A stretch of DNA of 64,000 nucleotides from Karalla daura (GCA_029224185.1 CM055191.1:20783760-20847759), one strand, 5' to 3'; shown: positions 10,081-23,280, numbered from the stretch's first letter. The notes: generated from the letters alone by a model not told the origin. Translations and numbers: made by a program.

Positions 10081-11206
10081 TCTGGTCTAGGCTATGGTCA
10101 GCGTCTTTCCCCTTACTGCCCAACTCTGATGCAAAAAGAGTGAGCCGTGTAAAGATGCAGAGATGGGTTATGATGATATTCACGTCGTGGTGGTAAAATT
10201 ACAGAGGCAAATGGTAAAGTAAGTAGCTCTGGTTGTTGGAGCCTGTTACAATACGTAAACAGCTTTCCTCCCAAGTGCTGTGGCTGCCAACTGTGTGAGC
10301 AGAGACAAACAACAGCCGGTTTAACGCCGACCTTCAGACTGATAAATACCATCATTGGATAACCGATTACAACAATTTCCAGCAATCGCTGCAAGCCAAA
10401 ACTGCGACGTTTTCTCAGTTTTTCTTCTGCAGAGATAATAGTTAGCATTTAGACCACACATCAGCTTGTTTATTGGAATTGGTGGTGAATTGGTCAGTTC
10501 ATCTAATTAGCTGATAAGCAAAAGCATTCCATGCAGGGGATTATCTTCTTTTTTTCACAGCAGTGTCCACATTGTTGTAAAGACTGGTTTATACATAGTG
10601 CTTTTGTCGTCTTCAGCAACATGCGCTTTAACACAAACGAGTCACATTCACCCGTTCACACTGACAACAGAGGCAACGTCACACAGTCCATCTGCTTTAA
10701 CCAGAAGCTTTACCAGTCAGACATATTCAAACACTGATCAGGGGCAGTTTGGCCTCTAGTGTCTTCCCCAAAGATACTTAGACATACATCAGATAATCTT
10801 GGAGGGACAGTATTAAGACAATGTCACTCACAGACTAACAGAAAATGTTACAAATTACACTTCATTTTGACATTTGTAGGAGAATAGATTTCATCTCAGC
10901 TTGCAGCTCGAAGCCTCAGGCCCAAATCCATCCACGTTTGTATAAATGATTATGTATTATGTATTGGTGCAGCTTAGGAAACTCTGCCAGTCATCGTTAC
11001 AACGCCAGCCCTGAAGCGACCTTTACTTTGAAGAGTCTGTAGCGGAAGTGCAGTAGCAGCCTCCATATGCTGATTTTGATCAGCTGCTGTGGTTCCTGGT
11101 GATCGGAGCCGCCGAGCCTGGTCCCGGGAGGAGGAGGAGGAGGAGGAGGGGAGTCGGGATGTTAGCTGTGGCCTGCGATCAGGGCTGACACCGGGGGGGA
11201 GGGAGG
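10081..11206. other. Spacer and probable FAXC 5' UTR/promoter
   Basis: Apart from the repeat at 10586-10700, only unique AT-rich sequence is seen. The last 100 bases turn purine/GC-rich (a GGA repeat near 11130-11150) and probably belong to the FAXC 5' UTR. Confidence 0.5.
10586..10700. repeat. Degenerate teleost dispersed repeat
   Basis: The ATAGTGCTTTTG ... CATGCGCTTTAACAC ... CACATTCACCCGTTCACAC pattern resembles the 'TATAGCGCTTTT / CAAAGCGCTTTACA / CATTCACCCATTCACAC' end of a common acanthomorph repeat. The 38.7 kb copy is related. Confidence 0.45.
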
Positions 11207-11466
11207 ATGTACTGGGCGGCCGGCTTGGCCTCCTCCCGGCCCTGTGTGGTGGAGCTGGGTCGGAACCACAGCCTGGCGCTGGGGCTGTGCGGCTCCGAGC
11301 AGCAGCACTCTCTCTATGGATACATCATCGCCTTCCCTTTGCAGGACTGCGGAGGCATCATGTCGGCCCTGGGCTCCGAGTCCTGGTGGAAGAAGACCCT
11401 GTACATCACCGGGGGGGCCCTGCTGGCTGCTGCAGCCTACCTGCTGCACGAGCTCCTGGCCATCAG
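11207..11466 (+). CDS. FAXC: FAXC coding exon 1 (membrane segment)
   Basis: MYWAAGLASSRPCVVELG start, then the hydrophobic segment. Ends in phase 2 before GTAGGA. Confidence 0.93.
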
Positions 11467-13907
11467 GTAGGACTGACCGACCCCCACCTACCCACATCCC
11501 CCTCATCCATTCACATGTGTGTGATCTGTACACCCCCCAGCGCAGCGGGGATGGCTGCGAGGGTCACTCCCTGGGATTTCATTAGAAACTTTATTCATCT
11601 CCAGGCTCCTTTGAAGCATCGTGTCCATATTACTGTGTGTTTATAGAAGCCTGACCAAATCTATACGCGATCAATAAGAGCTGAGGGAGCAGCTGTGCCA
11701 CAACAAGGTTAGGAAGATGTAATATAAAAGATGTGAAGCAGCATCAGCTGCACGTTTACTGGCGTCAGAGGTGGAAACGTGTAAATAAGATGCAGGGCGA
11801 GGTGTGCAATCCAGATGTGGATCGCGTTGGGAGCCGGAACGGTTCGGTAATGTCAGGCTGTGTCGGTGATGTGACTACTGCGAACAGTCTCGCGTTGGCT
11901 GCCGAGCTTTCGCTCCTTGTTTTTCCTCCTCCCAAGGACACGACGCTAGATGGAGCAAAGGAGGGTTGTAAAAAAAAAGAGAGAAATTAATAAATAATTT
12001 CCCCAAGTCACGCGTCCGCTCCCGTGCCAGCTCCCGTGCCGTGTCGCGCCGGCACCTGAGGGTGCGTAAAGCGAGCGCTCCTGCGCGCTGCGGCGTCACA
12101 CAGCCTCCTCTGACTTGAGTGAGTGAGGGGCACCCAGCTGATACACCCAAACACCCCCGGCACTCAAACAGCTGCCCTGATGTGTGCGGCCGCGGAGGTC
12201 CCGTGATTAACCCCGGCCTGGCCTGTCCGCAGCCTGTGGGTCAGTGCGGGGATTATTTTTGGGTCAGGCAGCTCTGCCAGTAAGTACATCCTGTAACAGT
12301 GGCCTGTATCCTCCCCTCCCTCCCCTCCTCCCTTCCTCCCTATCATAATCTGTGCGGGCTGCCTGGCATCCCGTGCAGGAGCTCACGTTGCAGCTGAGGC
12401 TGCAGCATCAGCCGCCGCTGCCATGTGAGCTGATGCTGCGTTCACGGCGCCCTCAGCTCACACAGCTCGGCTGCCTCTCCCTGCTCGGCTCGGCTCGGCC
12501 CGGCTCGGCTCGGCTCGATTTGCGCGGCGCAGAGCGGTGCAGAGCGCAGAGGTGTTTGCGTGTTTGTGAGGACAGCTGGCGCGCAGTGCAAACCCCGGGG
12601 TTTGGCGCAGTTTCAGCACCACATGGCTGTGGACAGCGCCCCCGCGGACTCACAGTTCACAGCTTGACGTGCTGTGTGCGAACGCCCAGCCAGGACGCCT
12701 GAGAGCGGCACATGGACTGGCTCTGTTTCCCCTTCATGGCAAAGTCACATTCACCCATTCACTCGGCATGCCTCACACAATCTACATGCTTTTTTTAAAC
12801 ATTACGTGTTAAACAACCAAAAACAAGGACTCAAAACAGTCGTAAATATTGTACCGTAGATCAGTGCAGAAGCAGTGCAGGCGGGGGAAATTAATCACAG
12901 ACCTTCTGATCCCTGAATGACCGTGCTGTCCCCAAGCCACAGCTGCCCCCTAGAAACCCTGAAGGTTATCAGCACTATACCATCAAGCTTGTAGTTGGAG
13001 TTTGCTGACTTACTGTGGCTGGCCCTCACTGATATACAGCATAAACATATAAATCACACAGCACTGACAGCCAGTGAATGCTGTGTGTGTGTGTGTGCCC
13101 TATAACCCAGGTGACACCACTGGGTATAAGCGGATATGGATGGATGGAGGACAGCCAACACCGAGGTGAACAAGCCAACATTTTTCCCCAACGTAAACAC
13201 CATCGATCTGTTTATATAAAGGCTTATATAGAGTCTGCGTGGGGGAGTAAATTGCAAAGCTTGTTTTAAGAGATGTGTTGATCCATCCATCTGTCCGTAC
13301 ATCATCTCACCAGTTTTGTAACCAGTGGTGTTGTAAGTACGCCGTGAACTTGTCTCTCAGCTCCAGGATGTAGTGGAGTGATAACGTGTAGTACAACCGA
13401 ATAATTGAATCATGTTTGACAGTGATAACGATTGCTGAGAGATGGCACCACAGGGCTATATTAGACAGTGCCACGCTTGGCTCACTGTGCCTGATAAACT
13501 GGATTGTTTGTGAAATAGCGTCAGATAAATTGTACTGTACAGCGTATTGAATTATTCAGTCTGGAAGAGTGAGCGATGAAAGAGATGCTGGACTCCAGCT
13601 GGGCTGCTCAGAGACACTTCTGCCTGTAAACGCTCTGTTTACCTGTTCCTGTTCGCTGCATAAGTCACACGTGGCCTATAGATCTAAAATTAGAGATCAA
13701 AGATAGGATACAGCTTCAGCCGGCAGGAAAACACTGGAGTCTGTTCTGATAATGGATTTCCTTTTGGTGTTTGTTTCCTTGGTATACAGTCTCTTTTATG
13801 TACCTCCTGATGGTTACTCTAATACGACCAACTGGAAACGGAGTGAGGTCGATGTTGGTATTTAATCTGATATGACCATCTGATAGCTTGAAGGTGAAGC
13901 TGATTTC

Positions 13908-13947
<40 letters not shown>

Positions 13948-16900
13948 GATCGAAACAAGACGTAAATCAGACGTTACTCATTACTGGAGTGCATGTTTGG
14001 AGCAGCAGGCTGGGACTATGTCCAGCAGTGTCTTAGAGTAATCTCAGAGGAGTGCCATGACTCATTCAGTGATAGCATCAGCAGATCTAACAGGCGCTCT
14101 TATGGCTACTGAGAGCGCCGCTGAAATTCTGTTTTGGCAGCGTTCCCCGCATATAAACTCTGCTCCACTTCTGTTACTGTTGATCCAAGACCTCCGGTTT
14201 CTCCTTCGGCGCCCTGCACGTCAGTAAGAATAAACTAAACGGGAAACAAATGTTACACAACCTGTGGCTCTCTTGAGCACGGCAGATTATCTGAGGGGAT
14301 TTTTTTCTCTCTCTCTCTGGAGTTCACCCAGGACAACAAAATGTAGGTCTGCGCTAAGCTATTGTTTGAAAGTTAATGAAGCCGCTGGAAATAAAAAGAA
14401 AAAAAGGAAAAGAAACGTGTGTGTGTTCAGGGACACAGGGAGCCAGCAGCTATAATAAAAGTACAGGTGAGTGCAGATCCTCCCTGAACAGCCTGGTAGG
14501 CCCAGGTTACTCACCTCACATACCTAACTGGCCCAGAAAACAAGAAGGTTACTCGGTCACTCTTAGCCACAATGGTCAGCCGTACACATCTAAATATAAA
14601 CTGGTCTATGAACTGAGAGGTGCCTCGGTCAAATAATCCCTGAATAGAAGACAGCGGAGGTTGAAAAAGGAAGCTGAAGCTGATGTTGCACGGTTTATCT
14701 GCTGTGTGCAGGAAGGAGCAGGAGCTGGACTCTAAAGACGCCATCATCCTCCACCAGTTCTCCAGGCCAAAGAACGGCGTGCCCAGCCTCTCACCCTTCT
14801 GCCTCAAGATAGAGACGTACCTGCGCATGGTGGATCTGCCCTATCAGGTGACCTACATATCTGTATCAGCAGCCGTCTATACGCGGCAGACTGTAACCTA
14901 AACCTGCCCACAGGAACTGGGTTCAGGGAGGGCTGAAAAGGAGGCTCAAGCACCATCTCACTCAGAGTATTATGTTGAAGTATCTCTGTGGAAATGAGTC
15001 ATGGAAATGAGGCCATCTCCGCACAGGCTTTTTATTTGTAGTTCAGGCGGATTGTTTTCTCCATCATTTGACAGCAGTTTTGAGATAAGAACAAGCTTGA
15101 TTTCTTCCAAAATGACTGACACAGATGACCAGAATAAAAGACATAACACTCTATATTAAAGTGTTCACGCAGCGCCTCACTGTTTGTGTTGCTCTTGCTG
15201 TTTGTGGCCCGCAGAACTACTTTGATGGGAAGCTGTCGCCACAGGGGAAGATGCCCTGGATGGAGTACAACCACCAGCAGGTGTCGGGCTCCGAGTTCAT
15301 CGTGGACTTCCTGGAGGAGAAGCTGGGCGTCAACCTCAACCAGAACCTCACCCCGCAGGAGAGGGCCGTGTCCCGGGCCGTCACCAAGATGGTGGAGGAG
15401 CACCTGTACTGGTGAGTGGCCGCGACTCAGGCAACAAACAGCGACGTTGTTCTGAGTTTACCAGGCAGAAAAGAAAAGACTCTCAGGTGTGGGGTTTTTT
15501 TGTATTATTTAAGCAGGCCCAGCTGCCTCCGTGTCAGGCTCTGCCACGGTGACTCACTCCTGTAGCTCTGGGTGAGACTCACGCTGCTGCTAGGAAATCG
15601 CTTCCCACCCCCTCCCCACACACACACACACACACAGGCTCAAAGTGTTTTCCATTACCTAAAAGCTCCATCTATCTTCCTCCATCCACCACCCCTCCTC
15701 TTTCACACACACACACACACACATACACACACACACACACACACACATAGGCTCTGATCTAACTCAACCCGATCCGTGGGGACGTAGCCTTTTCCCGCCT
15801 CTATTTGATAACGTCAGGACACATTTTGAACAAAAACCTGTGGATCTCAGTCCTCGCATCCTTCAAGTCTTTTCAACCGCCGACAAAGAGCCTGCGAGTG
15901 GCGCGACCCCGGCCACTCGCCGCGCTCAGACGACTGGGAGCCGGTGCAATATCGACGTGAGACGGCGTAACGTTCCTCACAGCTGCAGAGGTCACCCCTC
16001 TGCCCCGCTCCGTCCCTCCTCGCTCCTCCCCCCACCCTGAGCCATGTTTAGAGCCACATGCACGCTGTAGAGCTATTGATTGAATTATTTATGTCAGAGG
16101 AGGGCAGTGAGGCACTGGGTTGCTCCTTTGAGGAGCAGTGGCAGCAGTGGACTGACAGTACTGAGCTCAGTTTTCCTCCCAAAAGACAAGTTATGCTTTC
16201 AATAGGCTTTCAACATTTAGATTTTGGATCTTCTCCGTGGCGACATCTTCATGATTTCAGTAAATAACACTATAAAAGCTGATTACATAAACACCACAGA
16301 TATTAAAGTGTTCAACTTCAGTTGCAGTTGCAGTTTCAGTTCTTATTATTGTTGTATGTCATTTTTGTAAAAACATTATGAATTTAATAGATAAATGATC
16401 TCACTCTCAAAAATTGTGACCTTCACCAAAATATTATCAATTTTCATTACAACAAAAATGTCTTGTGTGCTCAATGAAAAGTCTGAATCGAAAATGCAGG
16501 TTCTATTCTGCCAAATAAGCTTTTTCCCTCTCTGCAAACAAAGGACAGTGAGCCCCCTGGATGTATCAGTTACTGTAACCGGAACCAGGGTGTAGCCTCC
16601 ACTTCCAGATGTCACGCAGGCCAGATGCTTCAGTCTAATTCGATTCATATCGAGCGGCCGGTCGTCCACGGCTTTCTAGAGGTCTCCTTTATGGGCGCGT
16701 CGCTGATCACTAGTGGCGGAAACACAGACACAAGGCTTGCAGGGTTCTCCATCAGCTGAGGGACAAACGCTGTAGAGAAAGTGTGTGTGGCTGCAGCGGC
16801 AGTGCAAGTGTGTGTGTGTGAGGATAAAACAGCTTAATCCTGTTAGTGTCTACACACGCGAGCAGCTGGTCTCATGGCCAGGAGACAGCAGTTACTACTG

Positions 16901-19814
16901 TGTTTTTTATATACCATATATACATATATATACACTGTTTTCACTCATTTATTAGCTCTCTGTACTGCAGACACAGAGGAATTGGAGGGATTTGTAGGCT
17001 ATGAGCGTGGCTTGTTTGCACACATCGACACACTGGACTCTTAGCCTTTAACGTCTTCCCTCTTCCTCTAAACGGTTTCAGTATGAGACGCAGTCCTCCC
17101 TCGTGTACACAAGGCACAGCTGACAGCCTTAATATCGAATATCAATATTGATTGTCAGTAGAGACAAAAGCCTCCTCACATCAGACCTGGTATCACTGTT
17201 TCTCCTCTGCGTGTGTCTCTCTCAGGACGATAGCCTACTGCCAGTGGGTGGACAACCTGGAGGAGACCCAGAAGCTGCTGGCCATGAGCGGCCCGCTGAG
17301 CGACACCCTCAAGTGGCTCCTGGGCCATCTGAACGGCAGCATGGTACGCAGGGAGATGTATGGCCACGGCATCGGCCGCTTCTCCAAGGAGGAGGTGTAC
17401 ACGCTGATGGAGAAGGACATGAGGACGCTGGCCACGCTGCTGGGTAAGGCTCAGCAGCCTCCTCTCTGAAACTTTTGAAACCCGTTAAAATGTTCTCCAC
17501 CTCATCACGTTTATGAGCAGCAAAACCCCCGGGGATTGAGGGATTACCCCAAACTCTGTTATATAACCTGCCGACAGAGTTAGCAGATTTTTTTTCTTTT
17601 TTCCATTTAGGATAATAGCATTACATGCCTTTGTTTCTACAAATCTCTGGTCATTATGCGGTGTGAGTGCTCTGGATAGCAGTCCGTCCAGGAGCTCACA
17701 ACTAGTCGTGGAGAACTTTTTCTTTAACTTCACTGTTTTTATCAGCATCAACTGAATGTCAGCAAGATTTTCACACTGATGGTATGATGTTGATGTGACA
17801 TCAACATTAAGATGATTAGTTATGCTAGGCCGTAATGACCATAATGGAAACAGTTGATGTCTTTCGCAGCCTAATGTGGCCTAATGAGGCCTCTGTGTTA
17901 ATGACTAATAGACTGTGAGTAATTATTTCACGACATCGATGCGCAACAAGGAACAACATCCTGCGACGAAAAGGCGCAATATCAAACATCAATAGATAAT
18001 GGACATTTGAATTTACTGGACATAAGTGAGTGTTCCTACTTTCCTTGAGGATAAGATAACATTCGAGTTGTGTAAAAAGTCTTTGTTTGTACTCTGCGAG
18101 GTGTAGGAGAGATGTATGGAACAGGGAGAGTTGAGCCACAGGGATAGCATCTCGGAGAGCACAGATGGAAACAGAGAGTCTGATGCTGCAAAGAACAGCA
18201 ATTTGCATCGATCTGTTTGTGCCATTTGGGCAGACAACGACTTGTTGTGAAATGGAAAGATATTCCCAGAGCGAAGGCATCAGCCGGTGCTGAAAGTCTC
18301 CGGCTTCCCGACGAGTGCTGGGTCGGCCCAGGCTCGGCCCGAGACATTTTGCTGCTCCCGCAGCTGGTCAGAATAGAGGAGATTTTTTTTGTTTTTTTTT
18401 GAGGGGGGAAGAGGCCACTGATTTAGTGCATTAGCAGAGGTACCCAAATTCACTGCTACAAGTGTTGCCCGAATAAAAAGCTGAGATGCAGTTGAGATGA
18501 TTAGTTGTGAGTAATGGATGCATGCTGCAGATTTCTCCATTTCTAGTTGGAGTAATGGTCAATTACATGGCAGGGAAGAAAAATCTGAGAACAACATGTT
18601 TGTCCAGTTGAATAAGCTGCACTTTCAACTCAACTAAATGGCACATAATGGTGAGGGAGTGCTGCTGGACCTCTGGGGGTGTTTGGTTGGTTTGGAACTG
18701 TGGGTTGTTCGTGAGTACTTTTTGTTTCCTTCAAAATCATGTGAATTTGATTATATCCATATGTCTTCAATAAAATGTATATAATTATGTAATTGTTGCT
18801 CTCCTTTTTTTCTCTCCTTGTTGTTGTAGGGGATAAGAAATACTTCATGGGCTCCAAGATGTCAACATTAGATGCCACAGTGTTTGGGCATCTGGCCCAG
18901 GCCATGTGGACTCTGCCTGGGACACGACCAGAGCAGCTCATCAAAGGTCAGTGCATTCACAAGCATGAACAAATAAACAGATATGAGTAAATTAGTAAAC
19001 ATATTCTGATAATCACACACACATGTTATCATTACAGCAGCATTCTCGTTGTCCGCCCTGCTTTGATGTAGATGTAGCCACCTGTTTGTGCCACTAGATG
19101 GCAGCAGCACTCTGCTGCAGTGCGGACTTGCTGATGGGGTTGTATTGTTGCTCCCACGTCTGATTACAAAGTGGGAAACAGTCCACACAAGTCTCTTATC
19201 TATGCGACATCTCTGCTTATACCACAAGCCAAGACTGGGATGACGAACTCACAGCACAAGCACACCACATGCATGACTGTGGTATGAGTGATGCCCCCTG
19301 CTGGTTTTCACAATGCCTGTGTAGCCTTGAAGTCTTCGAGGAGCTCTTGAAGACCCAACTCTGCTGAGAGCCGCTGCTCTCCTGACTCGCTCTGTTGTTC
19401 TCCCCGTCTCTAAACTGGTGCTTCAACCGCACTCTAGTCTGAAGAGCGTAGTGCAACACTGAGGCCTCTCTTGTCCTGTCTGACCTCCGTGCAGGCGAGC
19501 TGATCAACCTGGCCATGTTCTGCGAGCGCATGCGGAGGAAGTTCTGGCCTGAGTGGTTCGTGGAGGTGGAGGACCTGTACTACGAGGGCGACAGCGACAG
19601 CAGCGGGGGCGCCTCGCCCACGGGCCAGATGGACTTCGGCCTCTTCTCCAGGACTGACACCCTGGATGACAGCGACGGCAGCAGCCACTCGGGCGCGCAC
19701 TCGCACACGCACTCGCCCGACTCCGACCACTCGCTCTTTGACTCGGACGTGGGCACGGGGTCGGACAATGACATGCAGCTTAAGGAGGATCTAATGCCCG
19801 ACCTGGAGGTCTGA
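11207..19814 (+). CDS. FAXC: FAXC, failed axon connections homolog (complete, 415 aa)
   Basis: Vertebrate relative of Drosophila failed axon connections, a GST-fold membrane-associated protein of the metaxin-like group. The fly gene acts in axon development; the vertebrate role is poorly known. Six coding exons (11207-11466, 14712-14847, 15215-15411, 17226-17443, 18830-18946, 19495-19814) total 1248 nt with agreeing phases. Near the N-terminus lies IIAFPLQDCGGIM and a hydrophobic segment at about 64-86 (TLYITGGALLAAAAYLLHEL), probably a membrane anchor. The thioredoxin-like GST N region follows at about 95-180 (DAIILHQFSRPKNGVPSLSP, GKMPWMEYN), then the helical GST C region at about 190-325 (AYCQWVDNLEET, GHGIGRFSKEEVY, MSTLDATVFGHLAQAMW). 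The tail is acidic, Ser- and His-rich and ends near SLFDSDVGTGSDND. Human FAXC is of similar length (about 409 aa). Confidence 0.96.
12481..12517. repeat. (GGCTC)n pentamer repeat
   Basis: About seven slightly imperfect copies in FAXC intron 1. Confidence 0.85.
12741..12790. repeat. Possible fragment of teleost dispersed repeat
   Basis: Shares the CACATTCACCCATTCAC core with the copies near 10.6 and 38.7 kb. Short, so the call is weak. Confidence 0.3.
13107..13146. repeat. Possible end of teleost dispersed repeat
   Basis: GGTATAAGCGGATATGGATGG plus a second ATGG resembles the reverse complement of the common fish 'CCATCCATTTTCTATACCGCTTATCC' terminus. Very short. Confidence 0.35.
13914..13942. 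repeat. (TC)n microsatellite
   Basis: Perfect dinucleotide run in FAXC intron 1. Confidence 0.93.
14712..14847 (+). CDS. FAXC: FAXC coding exon 2
   Basis: KEQELDSKDAIILHQF through LRMVDLPYQ. Acceptor GTGTGCAG, donor GTGACC, ends in phase 0. Confidence 0.95.
15215..15411 (+). CDS. FAXC: FAXC coding exon 3
   Basis: NYFDGKLSPQGKMPW through MVEEHLYW, with the last Trp codon split. Acceptor GGCCCGCAG, donor GTGAGT. Confidence 0.95.
15704..15748. repeat. (CA)n microsatellite
   Basis: CA run with one interruption in FAXC intron 3. Confidence 0.95.
17226..17443 (+). CDS. FAXC: FAXC coding exon 4
   Basis: TIAYCQWVDNLEETQKLL through KDMRTLATLLG. Acceptor TCTCTCAG, donor GTAAGG, ends in phase 1. Confidence 0.95.
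18830..18946 (+). CDS. FAXC: FAXC coding exon 5
   Basis: GDKKYFMGSKMSTLDATVFG through TRPEQLIKG. Acceptor TTGTTGTAG, donor GTCAGT. Confidence 0.95.
19495..19814 (+). CDS. FAXC: FAXC coding exon 6 (terminal)
   Basis: GELINLAMFCERMRRKFWPEW, then the variable acidic tail with a His/Ser cluster (SHSGAHSHTHS) and the conserved SLFDSDV, ending in TGA. Confidence 0.95.
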
Positions 19815-21147
19815 CCCCGAGAGAGGCCGCGATTGGCTGCCAGGTTGGGGTGGGCTGGGTGGGTTGCCAAGCGACACCTGTCACAGCGGAAGAAACTGCT
19901 CCGGCTCCTCCAGCCCCAACACTCTCAAAGATGTCCCCTCCTGATGCACAGACTGGGTGTTTATATGCAGAGCGTACAGACTGAGTCTCATAATACACAT
20001 GCTACTGTGTGGTTTGTCCCCACCTCTAACATCAGAGCTGCCCCCCTCGACCCCACCCCCCCTCTTCCCCTCAATGGGGCAGCTTCTCTTTGCCTTATTT
20101 GTCTCGTCCCAAGATACGGAGGCCGGTGCAGCGTCAGGTCACGTCAAGGGGAGGGGAGCGGGGGAGGGGTGGAGTGGTGGATCTCGTTGACGCCAGAGAG
20201 AAGAACGGCGGAGTTGCCGCAGACGCGACAGGTGGCACTTCGCTTGCTACGAAACGATGCAACTAATCACCACTCCGCCATGTGTCTTAACGCACAAGTC
20301 CCATCCAGAACAGGTGGAGATCGATCATGTGGCTAAAAGGAACAGCTGCCGTGTCTGGGCTGTGAAACGCTGCAGAGGAAGCACGGACGACATCGGGTGC
20401 CGGTCCACGCTCCACGCCGATCCTCGCATCATTTCCTGTGTGTGTGTGTGTGTGTGTGCGCGTGTGCGTGTGTTTGTGGAGAACCTGTATGAAAACGTGG
20501 CACCCTGTACGCCTCCATCAGCCCCTAGATGTGCTGTGTAGGCCGGACGAGCAGATCCCCGTCTGCTTTAATTACCTGTCGGCGTCCTCGTTTCTCTCCG
20601 TCGAGTAATTATTTGCTTGCACTTTTGTCACTGGTGACCTCCTACCGTTCTCTCCGACATCTCTGGTACAAAGTAGAGAGCTGTAGTTTGTCCATGGGCC
20701 CATTAGATGGCGTCAGCCCTGCAGTTTCTCCTCCAGTCGTCGCCTCGTAAATATCGTGGCTCCCCTTCAAACCAGCGCGTGTCGCTGTGGTGTGCGTGCG
20801 CGCACACATGCATACGCGCATACTGCAACGAATCGGCCTTAGTTTCTCAGACGGGGGGGTGGGGGGTGGGAGTGGAAGTAGTCTGAAGCAGTTTTTGCTG
20901 TGATATTATTTATTTATTTATTATTATCAGTGCCACTTTGTTGTTCTTGCTGTATGACTTTATTTGTCAGATCTCTATTTTTTTGCTCATGTTTTTTTTT
21001 CTTCTTACGGCTCTCCAAGAGGAGGGATGTTAATTTGCACTAGTGGAAATTTATTTTCACCTTGTTTTTTTTTTTTTTTTCTCGGCGGGAGCAGTCTGCC
21101 GTGGGACGGTGGGAAGAGTGTGTATATCAGTGGTGCAGGACGCTGCA

Positions 21148-21184
21148 TGTGTGTGTGTGGTGTGTGTGTGTGTGTGTGTGTGCG
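21148..21184. repeat. (TG)n microsatellite in the FAXC 3' UTR
   Basis: TG run with one interruption, 80 nt after a poly-T stretch. Confidence 0.9.
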
Positions 21185-22328
21185 TGTTATTAATTCTGGG
21201 TGCGAATGACTCCAGCGAAGCGTTTGCAGACGCAGTCAGAATCACCAAATCGACACCACTAAACGTCTCCAGCCGAGCAACCTCCGATTCAAAACAGGAC
21301 CAAAATGTCTGTCACATTAAGCATGGTGGAAGTGTTAGTAATGGCAATGCGATTGCTACCGAAAAGATTGTAGTGCATATAGGACAAATACATGTCGTAA
21401 GAGGGTCGCTTCACCAAATGTTCACACATACGTCCGGTGGGATGGAGTCACGGAAAGTGCTTTTGGTTTTATGTGTCCAGGTTTTGCTTCCTCAGTACGA
21501 TAAAAAGGAGAGAGTTTTTTCCTGTGGTCGAACGCAGTATTGAAACCATGCCAAATCTTTTTACTTTGGACAATCACAAAACACACAGTTACACGTCATC
21601 ATAAGGGCTATTTGTTTGGTAAAAGCTGTGGTATTAAAAAAAAAGCATAAAAAAGTACCATTAAACCATTCTCTGGAAGTTCTGAAAGTTCCTCCATGTT
21701 CATTCCAATCTACTAAAATTTCTCTCACCTGAGTTGTCCTGGGTTACTCACAGCTGCTTTAACCAGTACTTTTCTCAGTACTTTTATATTCATGATGTAT
21801 CAGATGACAGTGTGCACATGCTGGTATCGTGCCGTTGTGCAGACTTCTGCAGCCATTCTGTAAATAAGCGACTGTGTTGCTAACATGTTGCTAACATGTA
21901 AGAAATCATTGATGGCAGCTTAAAATGTCATTTTCCAAAGCTGTGGGCTTCCTCCTTTTTGTGCTTGCACAGTGCATGATGACTAATCAGGATGCCTGGA
22001 CACACAAAACCAAAGCTACGAGCGTGGCTTCACACCACTGCGACACATTTGTGATGTTTTTTTTTTATTGTTTTTTAGCATTTGCGTTTGCATCGACAGG
22101 TATGGTAGGTGAGTCAGTAGAGAGAGAAAGCCAGATCCTGGGACTCTAGAGACAACCGTCCTCCATCACGTCGTCCTGTGTCCCGACCCCGCCCGGGCCT
22201 GGGCTGGGTGCGCTTCAGTCGCCTCACCCAGGCCGGGCGTCCGTTACAGTTGGACTGCTTTAATCAAGCCATATACAAAGTCGATGTCTTGTTAATGGAA
22301 CCATGTCATAGCGTTACTGCTAGGGTAA

Positions 22329-22336
22329 TGTAAATA
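22329..22336 (+). promoter_or_regulatory. Pumilio-type element TGTAAATA
   Basis: Exact match to the PUM consensus UGUANAUA on the sense strand, about 100 nt before the poly(A) signal. Confidence 0.4.
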
Positions 22337-22437
22337 TTGTACGTGTGACAAAGTGTACCATTCTGTATGTAGAGCCGAGTGACTGATCTAACTACCTGTG
22401 GACGTGCAGTCACTACGTGGAGCGACTGGATGATTTC

Positions 22438-22443
22438 AATAAA
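22438..22443 (+). terminator. FAXC: AATAAA poly(A) signal of FAXC
   Basis: Canonical hexamer in GATTTCAATAAAGAATAGC context. Earlier hexamers in this gene lie in introns. Confidence 0.65.
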
Positions 22444-22849
22444 GAATAGCTGTGACAATTTTAAACAGGCTGTCGTTATGAGCTTAATTTACATCCCTAT
22501 TATGTGTCCATCTTTAATGAAAGAGGGTGCCATGCTGCTGCTTTATTGAGGCCCGCTCCGTAGATTAGTAATAATAATGGCCTCCAGGCTGCATTATACT
22601 GCTTCTTTTTGTGTTTCATGCATGTAGTTGTGTGTCTTTGAGATTACTAACCCTCCTAGTGCACGCCTATGTTTAACCCATAGGATCTATAAGAAAACAT
22701 TATAAGAGCACAATTTTCCAACAACCTCAGGTGACAAAAAGGCCAAACACAACATAAAGTAATAATAAAATGTATAATTATCTAACATGATTTGGTCATT
22801 GTCAGGAACACCAAGGTAAGTGACCTGAAATGAACACTAACAGGATGGG

Positions 22850-23280
22850 TAAGGATCTGCCAGGTGAAACAGGAGGGAACAGGGAAGGGAGAGGGGAGCA
22901 GCAAGTGGAGGAGGTAAAAGTTTCAAGGGGGAGAGGGGGGAAAAACTGGGAGGAATGGAGAAAATCAGAGCAGGGCACAGAGGCAAAACAAAAGGTAGAC
23001 GTAAGCAGGAGCAAGGGGAGAAGGAGGGATAAAGAGGAGGGGAGGAGCAGGTGGTGGAGAGGAGAGAAGGGGTGAAGAGGCCAGGAGTGAGGAGTGGAAG
23101 GATGGAGGGAAGTCACCGGGGAGGAGGAGAGGAACACCAGGAGAGTTCAGGTTTAACAGGAGGAGGATGGAGGAGAGCAAAAGGAGGCACGTCGATGAGG
23201 AAGGGAAAAAACAGGCAGGGAAAATAGGAAAAGAGAGAAGAGGAGGAGGAGGAGGCGGCTGGGCCAGGGGCCCGGGGAGG
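22850..23280. repeat. Purine-rich (GGA/GAG) low-complexity tract
   Basis: Strand-asymmetric GA-rich sequence. The long frames it creates on both strands are low-complexity artefacts. Confidence 0.75.

Larger units (their letters stand above)
19815..22443 (+). other. FAXC: FAXC 3' UTR (about 2.6 kb)
   Basis: No other gene signal is seen between the FAXC stop and a canonical AATAAA at 22438-22443. The interval has TG repeats (about 20438-20474, 21148-21184), poly-T runs, and a Pumilio-type element near its end. Its length is in line with long neuronal 3' UTRs; its transcription is inferred. Confidence 0.6.
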
